Positions 8,351-17,295 of a stretch of DNA of 64,000 nt are shown in pieces. A model generated the notes under the pieces. It worked only from the letters and a program-made list of their open reading frames with translations, was not told the DNA's origin and ran no database searches. Positions within the stretch are counted from its first letter, which is position 1. The number at the start of each line of letters is the position of its first letter. The DNA is from Bradyrhizobium ivorense. GTDB lineage: Bacteria; Pseudomonadota; Alphaproteobacteria; Rhizobiales; Xanthobacteraceae. A program made the translations under genes and the position numbers. The DNA lies in NCBI RefSeq assembly GCF_900696085.1, contig NZ_CAADFC020000032.1, positions 124,001-188,000 of the forward strand. The letters run 5' to 3'.

Positions 8351-9625
8351 TCAGCCCGGGATCCGCACCGGCAGGGTCTCGATGCCGCGCACGAAGCTGG
8401 AATAGACCCGCTTCGGTTCGCCGACCACCTCGATGCGGTCGAAGCGCTTCAGCATCTCTTCCCAGACGATTTTGAGCTGCAGCTCGGCGAGCCGCATGCC
8501 GACGCAGCGGTGGATGCCGAAGCCGAACGACAGATGGATGCGCGGCCGGGCGCGGTCGATGATGAACTCGTCGGGCCGGTCGATCACCTCGTCGTCGCGG
8601 TTGCCGGAGACGTACCACATCACGACGCGGTCGCCCTTTTTGATCGTCTTGCCGCCGACCTCGGTGTCGACAAGCGCAGTGCGCCGCATATGCGCCAGCG
8701 GGGTCTGCCAGCGGATCACCTCGGGCACCATGGTGTCGATCAGCGCCGGGTTGTCCTTCAGCTTCTGGAACTGGTCGGGATGCTCGTGCAGCGCCAGCAC
8801 CGAGCCGCTCATGGTGTTGCGGGTGGTGTCGTTGCCGCCGACGATCAGGAGGATGATGTTGCCCATCAGATTGTCGGGGTCCATGTGCCGCGTGGCGTCG
8901 CTATGCGCCATCATCGAAAGCAGGTCGTTGCGCGGGGCGGAGTTGACGCGCTCGTTCCACAGCTTTGAGAAATAGGCGTAGCACTCGTCCATCTCGCGGC
9001 GGCGCTGCTCCGGCGATTCGACGACGCCGCTCTTCGGCAGCGCGGTGGAGACGTCGGACCAGCGCGTCAGCTTGCGCCGCTCCTCCCAGGGGAAGTCGAA
9101 CAGCGTCGCCAGCATCTGGGTGGTCAGTTCGATCGAGACGCGCTCGACGAAGTTGAAGGTCTCGTTGCGCGGCAGATTGTCGAGCACGCTCTGCGAGCGC
9201 TGCCGGATAAGTTTTGCGAGCTCGTCAAGATGCGTCGGGGTGAACATCGGCGACACGGTCTTGCGCTGATGGGCGTGCTTCGGCTGGTCCATCGCGATGA
9301 AGCTCGGATAGTCGTAGCCCGGCGGCACGTCGCGGATCGAGATCCCGCCGAGGGTGGAATCCGAGGAGAAGATGCCGTGGCTGGTGTCGACATGCATGAT
9401 GTCGTTGTACTTCACCACCGACCAGTACGGCTCGATCGGCGCGTTGGTGCAGTAATGCACCGGCTCTTCCTTGCGCAGCCGCTCGAACCACGGCCACAGC
9501 GTGTCGTTCTGGAACAGTCTTGGCGCGCCGGGATGAAAATCCTGCAGCGGCGTCGCATACGCTTCCTCGCGCGCCTGGCGCAGCAGCTCGGCGCGATCGG
9601 CACGGATTGCGGTCTGGACGTTCAT
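8351..9625 (-). CDS. Cytochrome P450, CYP153 family (alkane/fatty acid terminal hydroxylase type)
   Basis: This 424-residue class I P450 has the I-helix GGNDTTRN, the K-helix ExxR (PEVIRWQTPLAHMRRTAL) and the heme-ligand loop FGFGIHRCVG with Cys near 374. Phrases such as FIAMDQPKHAHQRKTVSP, VSIELTTQMLATLFDFPWE and KGDRVVMWYVSGNRD match CYP153 enzymes, which hydroxylate n-alkanes and related chains at the terminal carbon. ATG 9625 follows GAGAGAGA. No ferredoxin or ferredoxin reductase gene adjoins it, so electrons must come from elsewhere. It is soluble and cytoplasmic. A paralogue lies immediately upstream in the same orientation. Confidence 0.93.
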   Translation of the reverse strand: MNVQTAIRADRAELLRQAREEAYATPLQDFHPGAPRLFQNDTLWPWFERLRKEEPVHYCTNAPIEPYWSVVKYNDIMHVDTSHGIFSSDSTLGGISIRDVPPGYDYPSFIAMDQPKHAHQRKTVSPMFTPTHLDELAKLIRQRSQSVLDNLPRNETFNFVERVSIELTTQMLATLFDFPWEERRKLTRWSDVSTALPKSGVVESPEQRRREMDECYAYFSKLWNERVNSAPRNDLLSMMAHSDATRHMDPDNLMGNIILLIVGGNDTTRNTMSGSVLALHEHPDQFQKLKDNPALIDTMVPEVIRWQTPLAHMRRTALVDTEVGGKTIKKGDRVVMWYVSGNRDDEVIDRPDEFIIDRARPRIHLSFGFGIHRCVGMRLAELQLKIVWEEMLKRFDRIEVVGEPKRVYSSFVRGIETLPVRIPG

Positions 9626-9671
9626 CGTGATCTCTCTCTCCACAATTTTCCTAAAGCCTCACGGGAAGTGG

Positions 9672-9780
9672 GAGGGCTCTCTCCCCCCTTGCGGGGGAGA
9701 GTTGGAGAGAGGGGTAAGCCACGCGCACCGCTCGTGGGGCTCACCCCTCTCCCTAACCCTCCCCCGCAAGGGGGGAGGGA
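9672..9780. repeat. Palindromic intergenic repeat (CTCTCCC..GGGGAG family)
   Basis: Two arms, CTCTCCCCCC-TTGCGGGGGAGAG...AGAGGGGT and ACCCCTCTCCC...CCCCCGCAAGGGGGGAG, are inverted copies about 40 bases long around a short centre. Near-identical arms recur at 11398-11562. The element lies between the two P450 genes and may fold in their transcript. Confidence 0.85.
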
Positions 9781-9852
9781 ACCCATCCGATTGTGCCTTC
9801 CTCACTCAGGCCAAGCGATGCAAATGTCTCAGCGCGATAGCTACTGGGCCTC

Positions 9853-11124
9853 TCACGCGGCGATGCGGACCGGCAGCGTCTCGTAGCCCTTGATGAAGCT
9901 TGAATACACCCGTTGCGGCTCCCCGACCACCTCGATGGTGTCGAACCGCTTGAGGATTTCCTCCCAGATGATCTTCAGCTGCAGCTCGGCGAGCCGCAGG
10001 CCCACGCAGCGGTGGATGCCGAAGCCGAACGAGATGTGGGTGCGCGGCCGGGCGCGCTCGATGTCGAACTCGTAGGGCCGCTCGATCGCCTCCTCGTCGC
10101 GGTTGCCCGAGACGTACCACATCACCACCTTGTCGCCCTTCTTGATCTGGCGGCCGCGGAATTCGTAGTCGGCGAGCGCAGTGCGCCGCATATGCGCGAG
10201 CGGGGTCTGCCAGCGGATTACCTCCGGCACGAAACTGTCGATCAGCGCCGGATTGGCCTTCAGCTTCCTGTACTGCTCCGGATGCTTGCTCAACGCATAG
10301 ATGCTGCCGGACAGTGTGTTGCGCGTGGTGTCGTTGCCGCCGACGATGAGCAGGATCAGATTGCCGAGAAAATTCTTCGGGTCCATGTTCCGCGTGGCGT
10401 CGGAGTGCGCCATCATCGAGAGCAGGTCGCTCTTCGGCGGCTGACTCGAACGCTCCTTCCACAGCCGCGCAAAATAGCCGGCGCATTCCATCAGCTCGGC
10501 CTGCCGCTCGTCCTCCGTCGCCACAAGGCCGCCGGCGCCGGGCAGGGTGGTTGCGACATCAGACCAGCGCGTCAGCTTGCGACGGTCCTCCCAGGGGAAG
10601 TCGAACAGCACCGCGAGCATCTGCGTGGTCAATTCGATCGAGACCTTGTCGACCCAGTCGAACACCTCGCCGCGCGGCAGATTGTCGAGGCATTCGGTCG
10701 AGCGCTTGCGGATGTTGATCGCGAGCTCGTCGAGATGCGTCGGCGTGAACATCGGCGCCACGGTCTTGCGCTGCGCCGAATGGCGCGGCTGGTCCATCGC
10801 GATGAAGCTTTCGCGGCGCAGATCCGGCGGCACGTCGCGGATGGTGATGCCGCCGAGCGCGGCGGCGGAGGAGAACACCGAATGGTTGGTCTCGATGTCC
10901 ATGATGTCGTTGTAGCGGGTCACCGACCAGTACGGCCCGAACATCGAGTCCTTGCAGTAATGCACCGGGTCTTCGCGGCGCAGCCGGTCGAAATACGGCC
11001 AGAACGTATCCGATTTGAACAGCTCGGGATCGCCGGGATCGTAATCCGACAACGGCAGCGCATTGGCGCGCTCGCGCGCGGCATCCAGATTGGCGTCTTC
11101 GACGAGATCGACGGTCCCGTGCAT
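9853..11124 (-). CDS. Cytochrome P450, CYP153 family (second copy)
   Basis: The 423-residue P450 is closely similar to its downstream neighbour throughout: GGNDTTRN, PEVIRWQTPLAHMRRTAL, KGDKVVMWYVSGNRD and FGFGIHRCVG (heme Cys near 373). The N-terminal DPVHYCKDSMFGPYWSVTRYND is very close to characterised CYP153A alkane hydroxylases. I place the start at ATG 11124, preceded by GGTTGAGGAG; the frame runs 147 bases further 5' but without family similarity. The 227 bases between the two P450s are mostly the palindromic repeat, so cotranscription is possible but not certain. Likely role: omega-hydroxylation of hydrocarbons, fatty acids or terpenes. Confidence 0.93.
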   Translation of the reverse strand: MHGTVDLVEDANLDAARERANALPLSDYDPGDPELFKSDTFWPYFDRLRREDPVHYCKDSMFGPYWSVTRYNDIMDIETNHSVFSSAAALGGITIRDVPPDLRRESFIAMDQPRHSAQRKTVAPMFTPTHLDELAINIRKRSTECLDNLPRGEVFDWVDKVSIELTTQMLAVLFDFPWEDRRKLTRWSDVATTLPGAGGLVATEDERQAELMECAGYFARLWKERSSQPPKSDLLSMMAHSDATRNMDPKNFLGNLILLIVGGNDTTRNTLSGSIYALSKHPEQYRKLKANPALIDSFVPEVIRWQTPLAHMRRTALADYEFRGRQIKKGDKVVMWYVSGNRDEEAIERPYEFDIERARPRTHISFGFGIHRCVGLRLAELQLKIIWEEILKRFDTIEVVGEPQRVYSSFIKGYETLPVRIAA

Positions 11125-11397
11125 GAGCGGCTCCTCAACCGTTTCAGCAGCCGGGCAATGGGAAGGCAATGCCCGGCGCAGATGTTTTATCGAATTACAT
11201 TCCCATTCGCGGGTTTGCGCAAGGCCTTCGGCGCGCATTTGGCCGCATCGGTACCCGTCCAAAGCGGCCAATTCCGGGCGCCATGCGGCGGTAGCGGCGA
11301 GCGAAGCTGTTTGAAACAGCGTTTGATTTGGCGTGATCTGCTCGTGAGGGCAGCAAAAGATTTGAGGAGCCGATCAACGAAGAGCGGAGCAAGCGGC

Positions 11398-11562
11398 ACC
11401 CCTCTCCCCAACCCTCCCCCGCAAGGGGGGAGGGAGCCCTTTCGGCGTGCTCACCTCACATCGCAATCCGACTCTCAGCATCTAACTTTCGCCTTTGCTC
11501 GTAAGGGACGCAGGGTTGAACGGCTCCCTCCCCCCTTGCGGGGGAGGGTTGGGGAGAGGGGT
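11398..11562. repeat. Palindromic intergenic repeat pair
   Basis: An inverted pair of the same family as 9672-9780: arm ACCCCTCTCCCCAACCCTCC...GGGGGGAG at 11398-11438 and its reverse complement at 11523-11562, about 84 bases apart. It lies between the P450 promoter region and the DUF898 gene. The rest of 11125-11775 holds no supported gene. Confidence 0.85.
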
Positions 11563-11775
11563 GGCCGCGGGCGATGGCGCCAGTGATAGGCGCCGCGGCA
11601 TCAACCACACGTCCAACGGCTCACGGATCGACAACGCCCCATTAATGCAAAAGCCACCGCATCCGGCCAAAAACCGACCGCGCTCTCGACCTCGTGTGAA
11701 ACCTGGATCACACTCGCCGCGACCAATCTGTGATTTTGATCCGCAGAGATTGCCGCCACGTTCGGAGTTGATCCC

Positions 11776-12924
11776 GTGAACGAGATGAGCTGGCCGCCAC
11801 AGCTGCCACAGCCGCCGGTTCCGCCGCCGATGCCGGTGGCGTTTTCCGGGAAGCGCAAGGAATTCTTCCATTTGGTTGCCCGCGGCGCCGGGCTCGAGCT
11901 GATCACGCTCGGCTTCTACCGGTTCTGGCTCACCACCGACATCCGCCGGCACCTGTGGTCGAACACCCAGATTGGCGGCGACGCGCCGGAATATACCGGC
12001 CGCGGCAAGGAGCTGTTGATCGGGTTTCTGGTCGCGATCGCGATCCTGGTGCCGATCTATCTCGGCTACTTCCTGATCGGCATCGAGGCGGAGCACCTCA
12101 AAGCGTTCGCCTCGCTGCCGCTGGTCGCGTTCTTCTACATGTTCGGCCAGTTCGCGATCTATCGCGCGCGGCGCTACCGCCTGACGCGCACGGTGTGGCG
12201 CGGGGTGCGCTTCTGGATGAGCGGCTCGGGCTGGATCTATTCGCTTAAGGCCTCGCTGTGGGGCCTGCTCGTCGTCGTCACGCTCGGCTTGGCGCTGCCG
12301 TGGCGCGAGGCGGCGCTCGAGCGCTACAAGATGCGGCATTCCTATTACGGCGATCTGCAAGGCTCCTTCGAGGGCCGCGGCTGGGAGTTCTTCAAGCGCG
12401 GCTGGTGGCTGTGGCTGCTGACGCCGCTCGCGCTGTACAGCACGATCTTCATTCCGTTCGTCTATGCCGGCTTCAAGGCGATCGAGTGGCGCTGGTGGCT
12501 GTCGGGCATCCGCTTCGGCGAGGTCAGGCTGGAATCCACCATGCGGCGCAGCGCGCTGATCGGGCTCTACTGGAAGGTGATCGGCTGGGCCGTCCTGCTC
12601 GGCACGGTGTTCGCGGCCTACGTTGCGCTCTGCACCGTGCTGGTCGCGAGCATCGACGGCTCGTCGATCGAAGACTTCTTCAAGACCGACGCGTTCGCCA
12701 AGAGCATTCCGCTCCTGGTGCTGCTCGGCATCGGTTATCTCGCCTTTGCGCTCGCGATGAACGTGGTGATGCGGATCTATCTGATGCGCGACTTCTGGGT
12801 CCGCGTGCTGTCGACGACCATCGTGCACAATCTCGAGGCCGCGGCGAGCGTCAGCGCGCGCGGCGAGCTCGCCAATGCGCTCGGCGAAGGCTTTGCCGAC
12901 GGCCTCGACGTCGGAGGCTTCTAG
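11776..12924 (+). CDS. DUF898 (YjgN-like) multi-pass membrane protein
   Basis: This 382-residue protein has several hydrophobic helices (LLIGFLVAIAILVPIYLGYFLIG, LVAFFYMFGQFAIYRA, LWGLLVVVTLGLALP) and the DUF898 hallmarks FYRFWLTTDIRRHLW, GFYRFW and RYRLTRTVWRGVRFWMSGS. Members are inner-membrane proteins of unknown function. The GTG start has GGAG eight bases upstream; an ATG nine bases later is the alternative. The stop is four bases before an M48 peptidase gene, a coupling seen often with this family, suggesting a shared role in envelope quality control (inference). Confidence 0.88.
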   Translation: MNEMSWPPQLPQPPVPPPMPVAFSGKRKEFFHLVARGAGLELITLGFYRFWLTTDIRRHLWSNTQIGGDAPEYTGRGKELLIGFLVAIAILVPIYLGYFLIGIEAEHLKAFASLPLVAFFYMFGQFAIYRARRYRLTRTVWRGVRFWMSGSGWIYSLKASLWGLLVVVTLGLALPWREAALERYKMRHSYYGDLQGSFEGRGWEFFKRGWWLWLLTPLALYSTIFIPFVYAGFKAIEWRWWLSGIRFGEVRLESTMRRSALIGLYWKVIGWAVLLGTVFAAYVALCTVLVASIDGSSIEDFFKTDAFAKSIPLLVLLGIGYLAFALAMNVVMRIYLMRDFWVRVLSTTIVHNLEAAASVSARGELANALGEGFADGLDVGGF

Positions 12925-12928
12925 CGCC

Positions 12929-14038
12929 ATGACGCCGGATGACGATGCCGCCAACGCCGCGCCCGCGGGCGCCACGTCGGTCTATTTCGACGGCACCTCG
13001 AACCGGCGGCGCGCGGTCGCGCCAAAACTGTCCGATGCGCTGGAGATCCGGGAGGATGGCGAAGTCGTGGCGCGCTGGGCCTATGCCGACATCCGACGCG
13101 CCGACAGCCCGTCCGGCCTGCTGCGGCTGAGCTGCATGACCGCGCCGGCGCTGGCGCGGCTCGAGATCCGCGACGAGACGCTCGCCGCCAAGCTGGTCAC
13201 GCTTTGCCGGCAGCTCGACGACAATCTGCCGAACCGCAAGGGCGTCGCCGCGATCGTCGGCTGGTCGCTGGCGGCGGCGGTGTCGATCGTGCTGGTGGTG
13301 CTGTTCGGCGTGCCGCTCGCCGCCGACCGCCTGACGCCGCTGGTGCCCGACAGTTTTGAGCGGCGGCTCGGCGACGTCGCCGAGGCGCAGGTCAAAGTCG
13401 TGTTCGACGGCAAGCCGTGCGACAATGCCGCCGGCCAGGCCGCGTTCGAAAAACTGGTCGGCGCGCTGCGGCAGTCCGCCGGGCTCGACAATTCGCTGCA
13501 GTCGGGCGTGCTGGAAACGTCCGTCGCAAACGCCTTCGCGCTGCCCGGCGGCAAGGTCTATCTGTTCGATGGATTGCTGGCCAAGGCCGAAAGCCCCGAC
13601 GAGGTCGCGGGCATTCTGGCGCACGAGCTCGGCCATCTTCGCCACCGCGACAGCATGCGTGAATTGATCCACAATGGCGGCACCTCGTTCCTGATCGGGC
13701 TGTTGTTCGGCGACATCACCGGCTCCGGCGCGCTGATCTTCGCCTCGCGCTCGCTGGTGACGTCGTCCTATTCGCGCGACGCCGAAACCAATGCCGACAG
13801 TTTTGCGATCGAGACCATGCACAGGCTCGGCCGTCCGGCCAAGCCGATGGGCGAACTGATGTTCCGCGTCACCGGCAAGGAAGCCGGCAAGGGGCTGTCG
13901 ATCGTCTCCAGCCATCCGCTGACCGAGGACCGCCTCGCGCGCATGAGCAAGGCCGACGCCGGTGCCACGCTGAATGGCCCGCCGCTGCTGTCGGCGGCCG
14001 AATGGCAGGCGCTGAAGGGCATCTGCGGCAAGGGGTGA
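12929..14038 (+). CDS. M48 family zinc metallopeptidase, membrane-anchored
   Basis: The 369-residue peptidase has the zinc motif HELGHLRHRDS (HExxH near 230) and a downstream ETNAD-SFAIE segment supplying the third ligand, as in HtpX/Oma1-type M48 enzymes. A transmembrane helix lies near 105-127 (WSLAAAVSIVLVVLFGVPLA). A DUF-like N-terminal part before it (VYFDGTSNRRRAV) may be a small beta domain. The ATG at 12929 comes four bases after the stop of the DUF898 gene, so translation is probably coupled. The catalytic domain probably sits in the periplasm, since it follows a single helix. Confidence 0.9.
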   Translation: MTPDDDAANAAPAGATSVYFDGTSNRRRAVAPKLSDALEIREDGEVVARWAYADIRRADSPSGLLRLSCMTAPALARLEIRDETLAAKLVTLCRQLDDNLPNRKGVAAIVGWSLAAAVSIVLVVLFGVPLAADRLTPLVPDSFERRLGDVAEAQVKVVFDGKPCDNAAGQAAFEKLVGALRQSAGLDNSLQSGVLETSVANAFALPGGKVYLFDGLLAKAESPDEVAGILAHELGHLRHRDSMRELIHNGGTSFLIGLLFGDITGSGALIFASRSLVTSSYSRDAETNADSFAIETMHRLGRPAKPMGELMFRVTGKEAGKGLSIVSSHPLTEDRLARMSKADAGATLNGPPLLSAAEWQALKGICGKG

Positions 14039-14075
14039 GGCAAAGCGTTCGAGGTCGCCGCACGGGAGCGCGCCG

Positions 14076-14321
14076 ATGCCGCGTGACAGCAATTACTGGT
14101 TTCCGGCCAAGCGATACGGCTGGGGCTGGGGGCCTCCGGTCTGCTGGCAGGGCTGGGCCGTCATCGCGGGCTTTTCGATTTTGCTCGTCGTCGGGGCCGC
14201 GACGATGCTGCGGCATTCGCCGGCCGGCTTCATTGGCTATGCGGTGTTACTGACCGTCCTGTTCACCGGTATCTGCTGGTGGAAGGGCGAGCCGCCGCGC
14301 TGGCGCTGGGGCGGCGACTAA
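14076..14321 (+). CDS. Small two-helix membrane protein, unknown function
   Basis: This 81-residue protein begins MPRDSNYWFPAKRYGWGWG. It has two hydrophobic helices (WAVIAGFSILLVVGAATML and GFIGYAVLLTVLFTGICWW) and ends in a Trp/Arg-rich tail. It begins 37 bases after the M48 gene in the same direction and is probably the third gene of that operon. Close homologues with the same Trp-Gly-Trp N-terminus are common conserved hypotheticals in Bradyrhizobium, to my knowledge without a role. Confidence 0.75.
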   Translation: MPRDSNYWFPAKRYGWGWGPPVCWQGWAVIAGFSILLVVGAATMLRHSPAGFIGYAVLLTVLFTGICWWKGEPPRWRWGGD

Positions 14322-14368
14322 TTTAGGGCGATGAGATTGGGCTGAGTTGGAGCGGCGGCGGAGGATTT

Positions 14369-14491
14369 ACCTCTCCCTTGGGAGAGGTCGGCGCGCAGCG
14401 CCGGGTGAGGGGTTACGGTCTCTCGTTGGAGCCGCAGCCCCTCACCCGATTTGCTGCGCAAATCGACCTCTCCCCGTCGGGGAGAGGTGGA
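14369..14491. repeat. Palindromic intergenic repeat (CCTCTCCC..GGGAGAGG family)
   Basis: Nested dyads: CCTCTCCCTTGGGAGAGG, GGGTGAGGGG pairing with CCCCTCACCC, and GACCTCTCCCCGTCGGGGAGAGG, with inner GCGCGCAGCGCC and TTGCTGCGCAA. It is a known type of rhizobial intergenic mosaic repeat and lies downstream of the membrane-protein operon. The 367-base gap around it has no gene. Confidence 0.8.
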
Positions 14492-14643
14492 CCGAATCCG
14501 CGGTCAAACCGATTCAACTTAATTAGAGCCCGCTATCGGGTGGGTGAGGGGCGCGATTTCGGAATATTGGAAGAGTAACCCTGACTTGCCCGACGTGTCA
14601 AGCGGCCTCGCCACAGCGGCCTCGCCAAAGCGCCGGCAGCCGC

Positions 14644-14684
14644 CGGCTACTTTGCATGGGGTTGTTTTCGCCATATTGGCGACG
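14644..14684. repeat. Short repeat with CTTTGCATGGGGTTG core, copy 1
   Basis: About 40 bases containing CTTTGCATGGGGTTGTTTT followed by a small dyad recur with few changes at 58341-58382. This copy overlaps the region just past the end of the minus-strand substrate-binding protein gene and could act in its 3' end. Confidence 0.7.
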
Positions 14685-14688
14685 CGCG

Positions 14689-15834
14689 CTATTTCAGCAG
14701 GCGGAACTTGCCCTTCTCCACCTTGATCAGGAACGCGGAGCGCTCGTCATAGCCGTTGTGGTCGGTCGGGCTCATCGTCGACAGGCCGTTGTTCAGATAG
14801 ATGTCCTTGCCGCGCTCCAGTTCGTCGCGCAGCGCGGCGCGGAATTCCGCCGTGCCGGGTTTTGCCACCTTCAGCGCGTTCGGCACCGCCCGCCTGAACA
14901 AGGTCACCGCGTCCCACAGATGCGCGGCAAAAATGTTCGGCTTCGCGCCATTGACCTTCTCATAGGCCGACACCAGTTCATCGCGCGCCTGCCGGAACGG
15001 ATCGTTCTCCGCCAGATCGTCGGCGATGGTGAAGGCCTCGCCGGTGAAGATCGCGCCCTCGACATTGGCGCCGCCGAGCTTGATGAATTCCTCGGAGGCG
15101 ATGCCGTGGGTCTGGAAAATCTTGCCCTGGTAGCCGCGCTCGCGCAGCGCCTCCTGCGGCAGCACCGCCGGCGTGCCGGCGGAGGCGATGAACACCGCCT
15201 CCGGATTGGTGGCGATCACCTTCAGCGCCTGGCCCATCGCGCTGGTGTCGGCGCGCGCATAGACCTCGTGGGTGGTCACGGTGATGCCGAGCCCGGGCGC
15301 GAGTTTTGAGACCTCCTTGTAGTAGCCCTCGCCATAGCCGTCGGAGACGCCGATATAGCCCAGCGTCTTGATGCCGGACTTGGCGATGTATTTCAGGATC
15401 GCCGACGCCATCAGGTCGTCGTTCGGCACCACCTTGAACGCCCAGCGTCGCTTGTCGTCGATCGGCTGCACGATCGCGGTGGCCGCCGCGAGCGAGATGA
15501 TCGGCGTCTTGGCCTCATAGGCGACGTCGAGCATCGGCATCGTCACCGGCGTCAGCGAGGAGCCGATCAGGATGTCGACGCCGTCCTGGATCACCAGGCG
15601 GCGCGCGTTCTGCGTGCCCTTGGTCGGATCGGATTCGTCGTCGAGCGCAATGTAGGTGACCTTCTCGCCGCCGATTTCCTTGGGCAGCGCGGCGATCGCG
15701 CGCATCTGCGGCTGGCCGAGCGCCGAGCCCGGTCCGGAGCCGGACACCACGACGCCGACCTTGATGTCGGCATGCGCGCTGGACGCGGCGAGCACCGCGC
15801 TCGCGAAGATAAGTCCGGCCATGGCCAGCTTCAT
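14689..15834 (-). CDS. ABC transporter substrate-binding protein, branched-chain amino acid type (Peripla_BP_6)
   Basis: The 381-residue protein starts with a signal peptide (MKLAMAGLIFASAVLAASSAHA) and reads IKVGVVVSGSGPGSALGQPQ, ALDDESDPTKGTQNARRL and IGSSLTPVTMPML, the usual Leu/Ile/Val-binding protein layout. It would capture a small organic solute in the periplasm for an ABC importer, but no permease or ATPase genes adjoin it, so it is an orphan or serves a distant system. In Bradyrhizobium such orphans often bind aromatic or other acids, so leucine is not implied. Confidence 0.88.
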   Translation of the reverse strand: MKLAMAGLIFASAVLAASSAHADIKVGVVVSGSGPGSALGQPQMRAIAALPKEIGGEKVTYIALDDESDPTKGTQNARRLVIQDGVDILIGSSLTPVTMPMLDVAYEAKTPIISLAAATAIVQPIDDKRRWAFKVVPNDDLMASAILKYIAKSGIKTLGYIGVSDGYGEGYYKEVSKLAPGLGITVTTHEVYARADTSAMGQALKVIATNPEAVFIASAGTPAVLPQEALRERGYQGKIFQTHGIASEEFIKLGGANVEGAIFTGEAFTIADDLAENDPFRQARDELVSAYEKVNGAKPNIFAAHLWDAVTLFRRAVPNALKVAKPGTAEFRAALRDELERGKDIYLNNGLSTMSPTDHNGYDERSAFLIKVEKGKFRLLK

Positions 15835-16105
15835 TGCAATTCCTCCCCGGCAGTCTTTTGTGTCGTGTGCGGCCGATGATAGCCGACGGGTCGTCAGCTG
15901 CGCATTATATTGATTTGGCTGATGCCGTCTGTCCCACGGATTGGGGACATCGGGAGGCGATGTGACGCTGGTTTGACAAGTATCGGCTTACCAAGCGACA
16001 CCGTGCACGCATGCGACCTGACAGCGCGGCCAGTTCGCGCTAGTCTCTTGCGGGCGATGTCGCGTTCCGCACGCGCGCGACGCGCAAAATCCTGCGGAGG
16101 CGACC

Positions 16106-17095
16106 ATGGGCAAACCGGCCGAGCGGATCATCAAGAGCAACGGCATCAACCTCAATATCGTCGAGCAGGGCGAGGGCCCGCTGGTCGTGCTCTGTCACGG
16201 CTTTCCGGAAAGCAGCTACTCCTGGCGTCACCAGATCGAGGCGCTGGCCGCCGCCGGCTTCCATGCGGTCGCCCCCGATATGCGCGGCTACGGCAAGAGC
16301 GACAAGCCAGAGGCGATCGACCAGTACACGATCCTCCATCTCGTCGGTGATCTCGTCGGGCTATTGGATGGGCTCGAGGCTTCCACCGCCGTCCTGGTCG
16401 GCCATGACTGGGGCGCAGGTGTGGTCTGGCAGGCCGCGCGCCTGCGTCCGGATCGTTTTCGCGCGATGGTCAATCTCAGCGTGCCGTACCGGCCGCGCAG
16501 CCCGGCGCGCCCGACCAGCCTGATGCCGCAGACCGCCGACGCGCAGTTCTATCAGCTCTATTTCCAGGAGCCCGGCGTCGCCGAGGCTGAGTTCGAGAAG
16601 GACCCCCGATTGACCCTGGGGGCGATGCTGTACGGAGGATCCGGCGAAGGCGTCGCCGCGATCCGTGCGATGGGGGCCGCCAGTGGCCGACCGGCCGGCG
16701 TCGGCATGGTGCCGCGCAGCGGCGGCTGGCTGCCGCCGAGCGCCCCGCCATTGCCGTCATGGCTCAGCGACGCCGAGCTCGAGGTCTATGCCGGCGAATT
16801 CGCCCGCAGCGGCTTTCGCGGTCCGCTCAACTACTACCGCAACATCGATCGCAATTGGGAGCTGACGGCGGCCTTCGACGGCGTCAAGGTCACGGTGCCG
16901 GCGCTGTACATCGCGGGCGACCACGACATGGTGGTGGCATTTCCCGGCGCCGCCGAGCAGATTGCCAACATGAAGCAGCTCGTGCCGCAACTGCGCGACG
17001 TCCAGATGCTGCCGGGCTGCGGCCACTGGACCCAGCAGGAACGTCCCGCCGAGGTCAGCCGCGCGGTCATCGCGTTTCTGCACAGCCTCGACTGA
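16106..17095 (+). CDS. Alpha/beta hydrolase, soluble epoxide hydrolase-like
   Basis: The 329-residue enzyme has HGFPESSYSWRHQ (oxyanion HGFP at 31), DMRGYGKSDKPE and a nucleophile elbow VGHDWGAG with Asp near 101. The base is the His in GCGHWTQQERP near 307. The long cap between 150 and 250 includes a conserved-looking YxxxF pair (QFYQLYFQEPG) that could supply the ring-opening Tyr of epoxide hydrolases. CGGAGGCGACC precedes the ATG. It is cytosolic and monocistronic. The upstream 271 bases have no other gene. Confidence 0.9.
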   Translation: MGKPAERIIKSNGINLNIVEQGEGPLVVLCHGFPESSYSWRHQIEALAAAGFHAVAPDMRGYGKSDKPEAIDQYTILHLVGDLVGLLDGLEASTAVLVGHDWGAGVVWQAARLRPDRFRAMVNLSVPYRPRSPARPTSLMPQTADAQFYQLYFQEPGVAEAEFEKDPRLTLGAMLYGGSGEGVAAIRAMGAASGRPAGVGMVPRSGGWLPPSAPPLPSWLSDAELEVYAGEFARSGFRGPLNYYRNIDRNWELTAAFDGVKVTVPALYIAGDHDMVVAFPGAAEQIANMKQLVPQLRDVQMLPGCGHWTQQERPAEVSRAVIAFLHSLD

Positions 17096-17295
17096 ACGGC
17101 AGCAGCCGTCACTTGACAGGACCGCGATATCACCGGCCATCTGGGCCGCGGTTGAGCCTCACGACTGCGCCGGACCCGCAGTCCAGGATGTGACGATGTT
17201 TGGCTCACTAAGTCGTCCCGGCGAACCGCGCTGCTTGCGGCAAGGCGCCGTTATTCTCCCTCTCCCCGTTCTTACGGGGGCGCCGGGCACGCGCA

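Noticed and set aside
9913..11586. 557-codon plus-strand open frame opposite the second P450
   Set aside because: The opposite strand carries every P450 motif; this frame has none and is Arg/His-rich like other shadows.
11482..14092. Two long minus-strand frames over the DUF898 and M48 genes
   Set aside because: The plus strand encodes DUF898 helices and an HExxH peptidase with coupled starts; the minus frames have no similarity.
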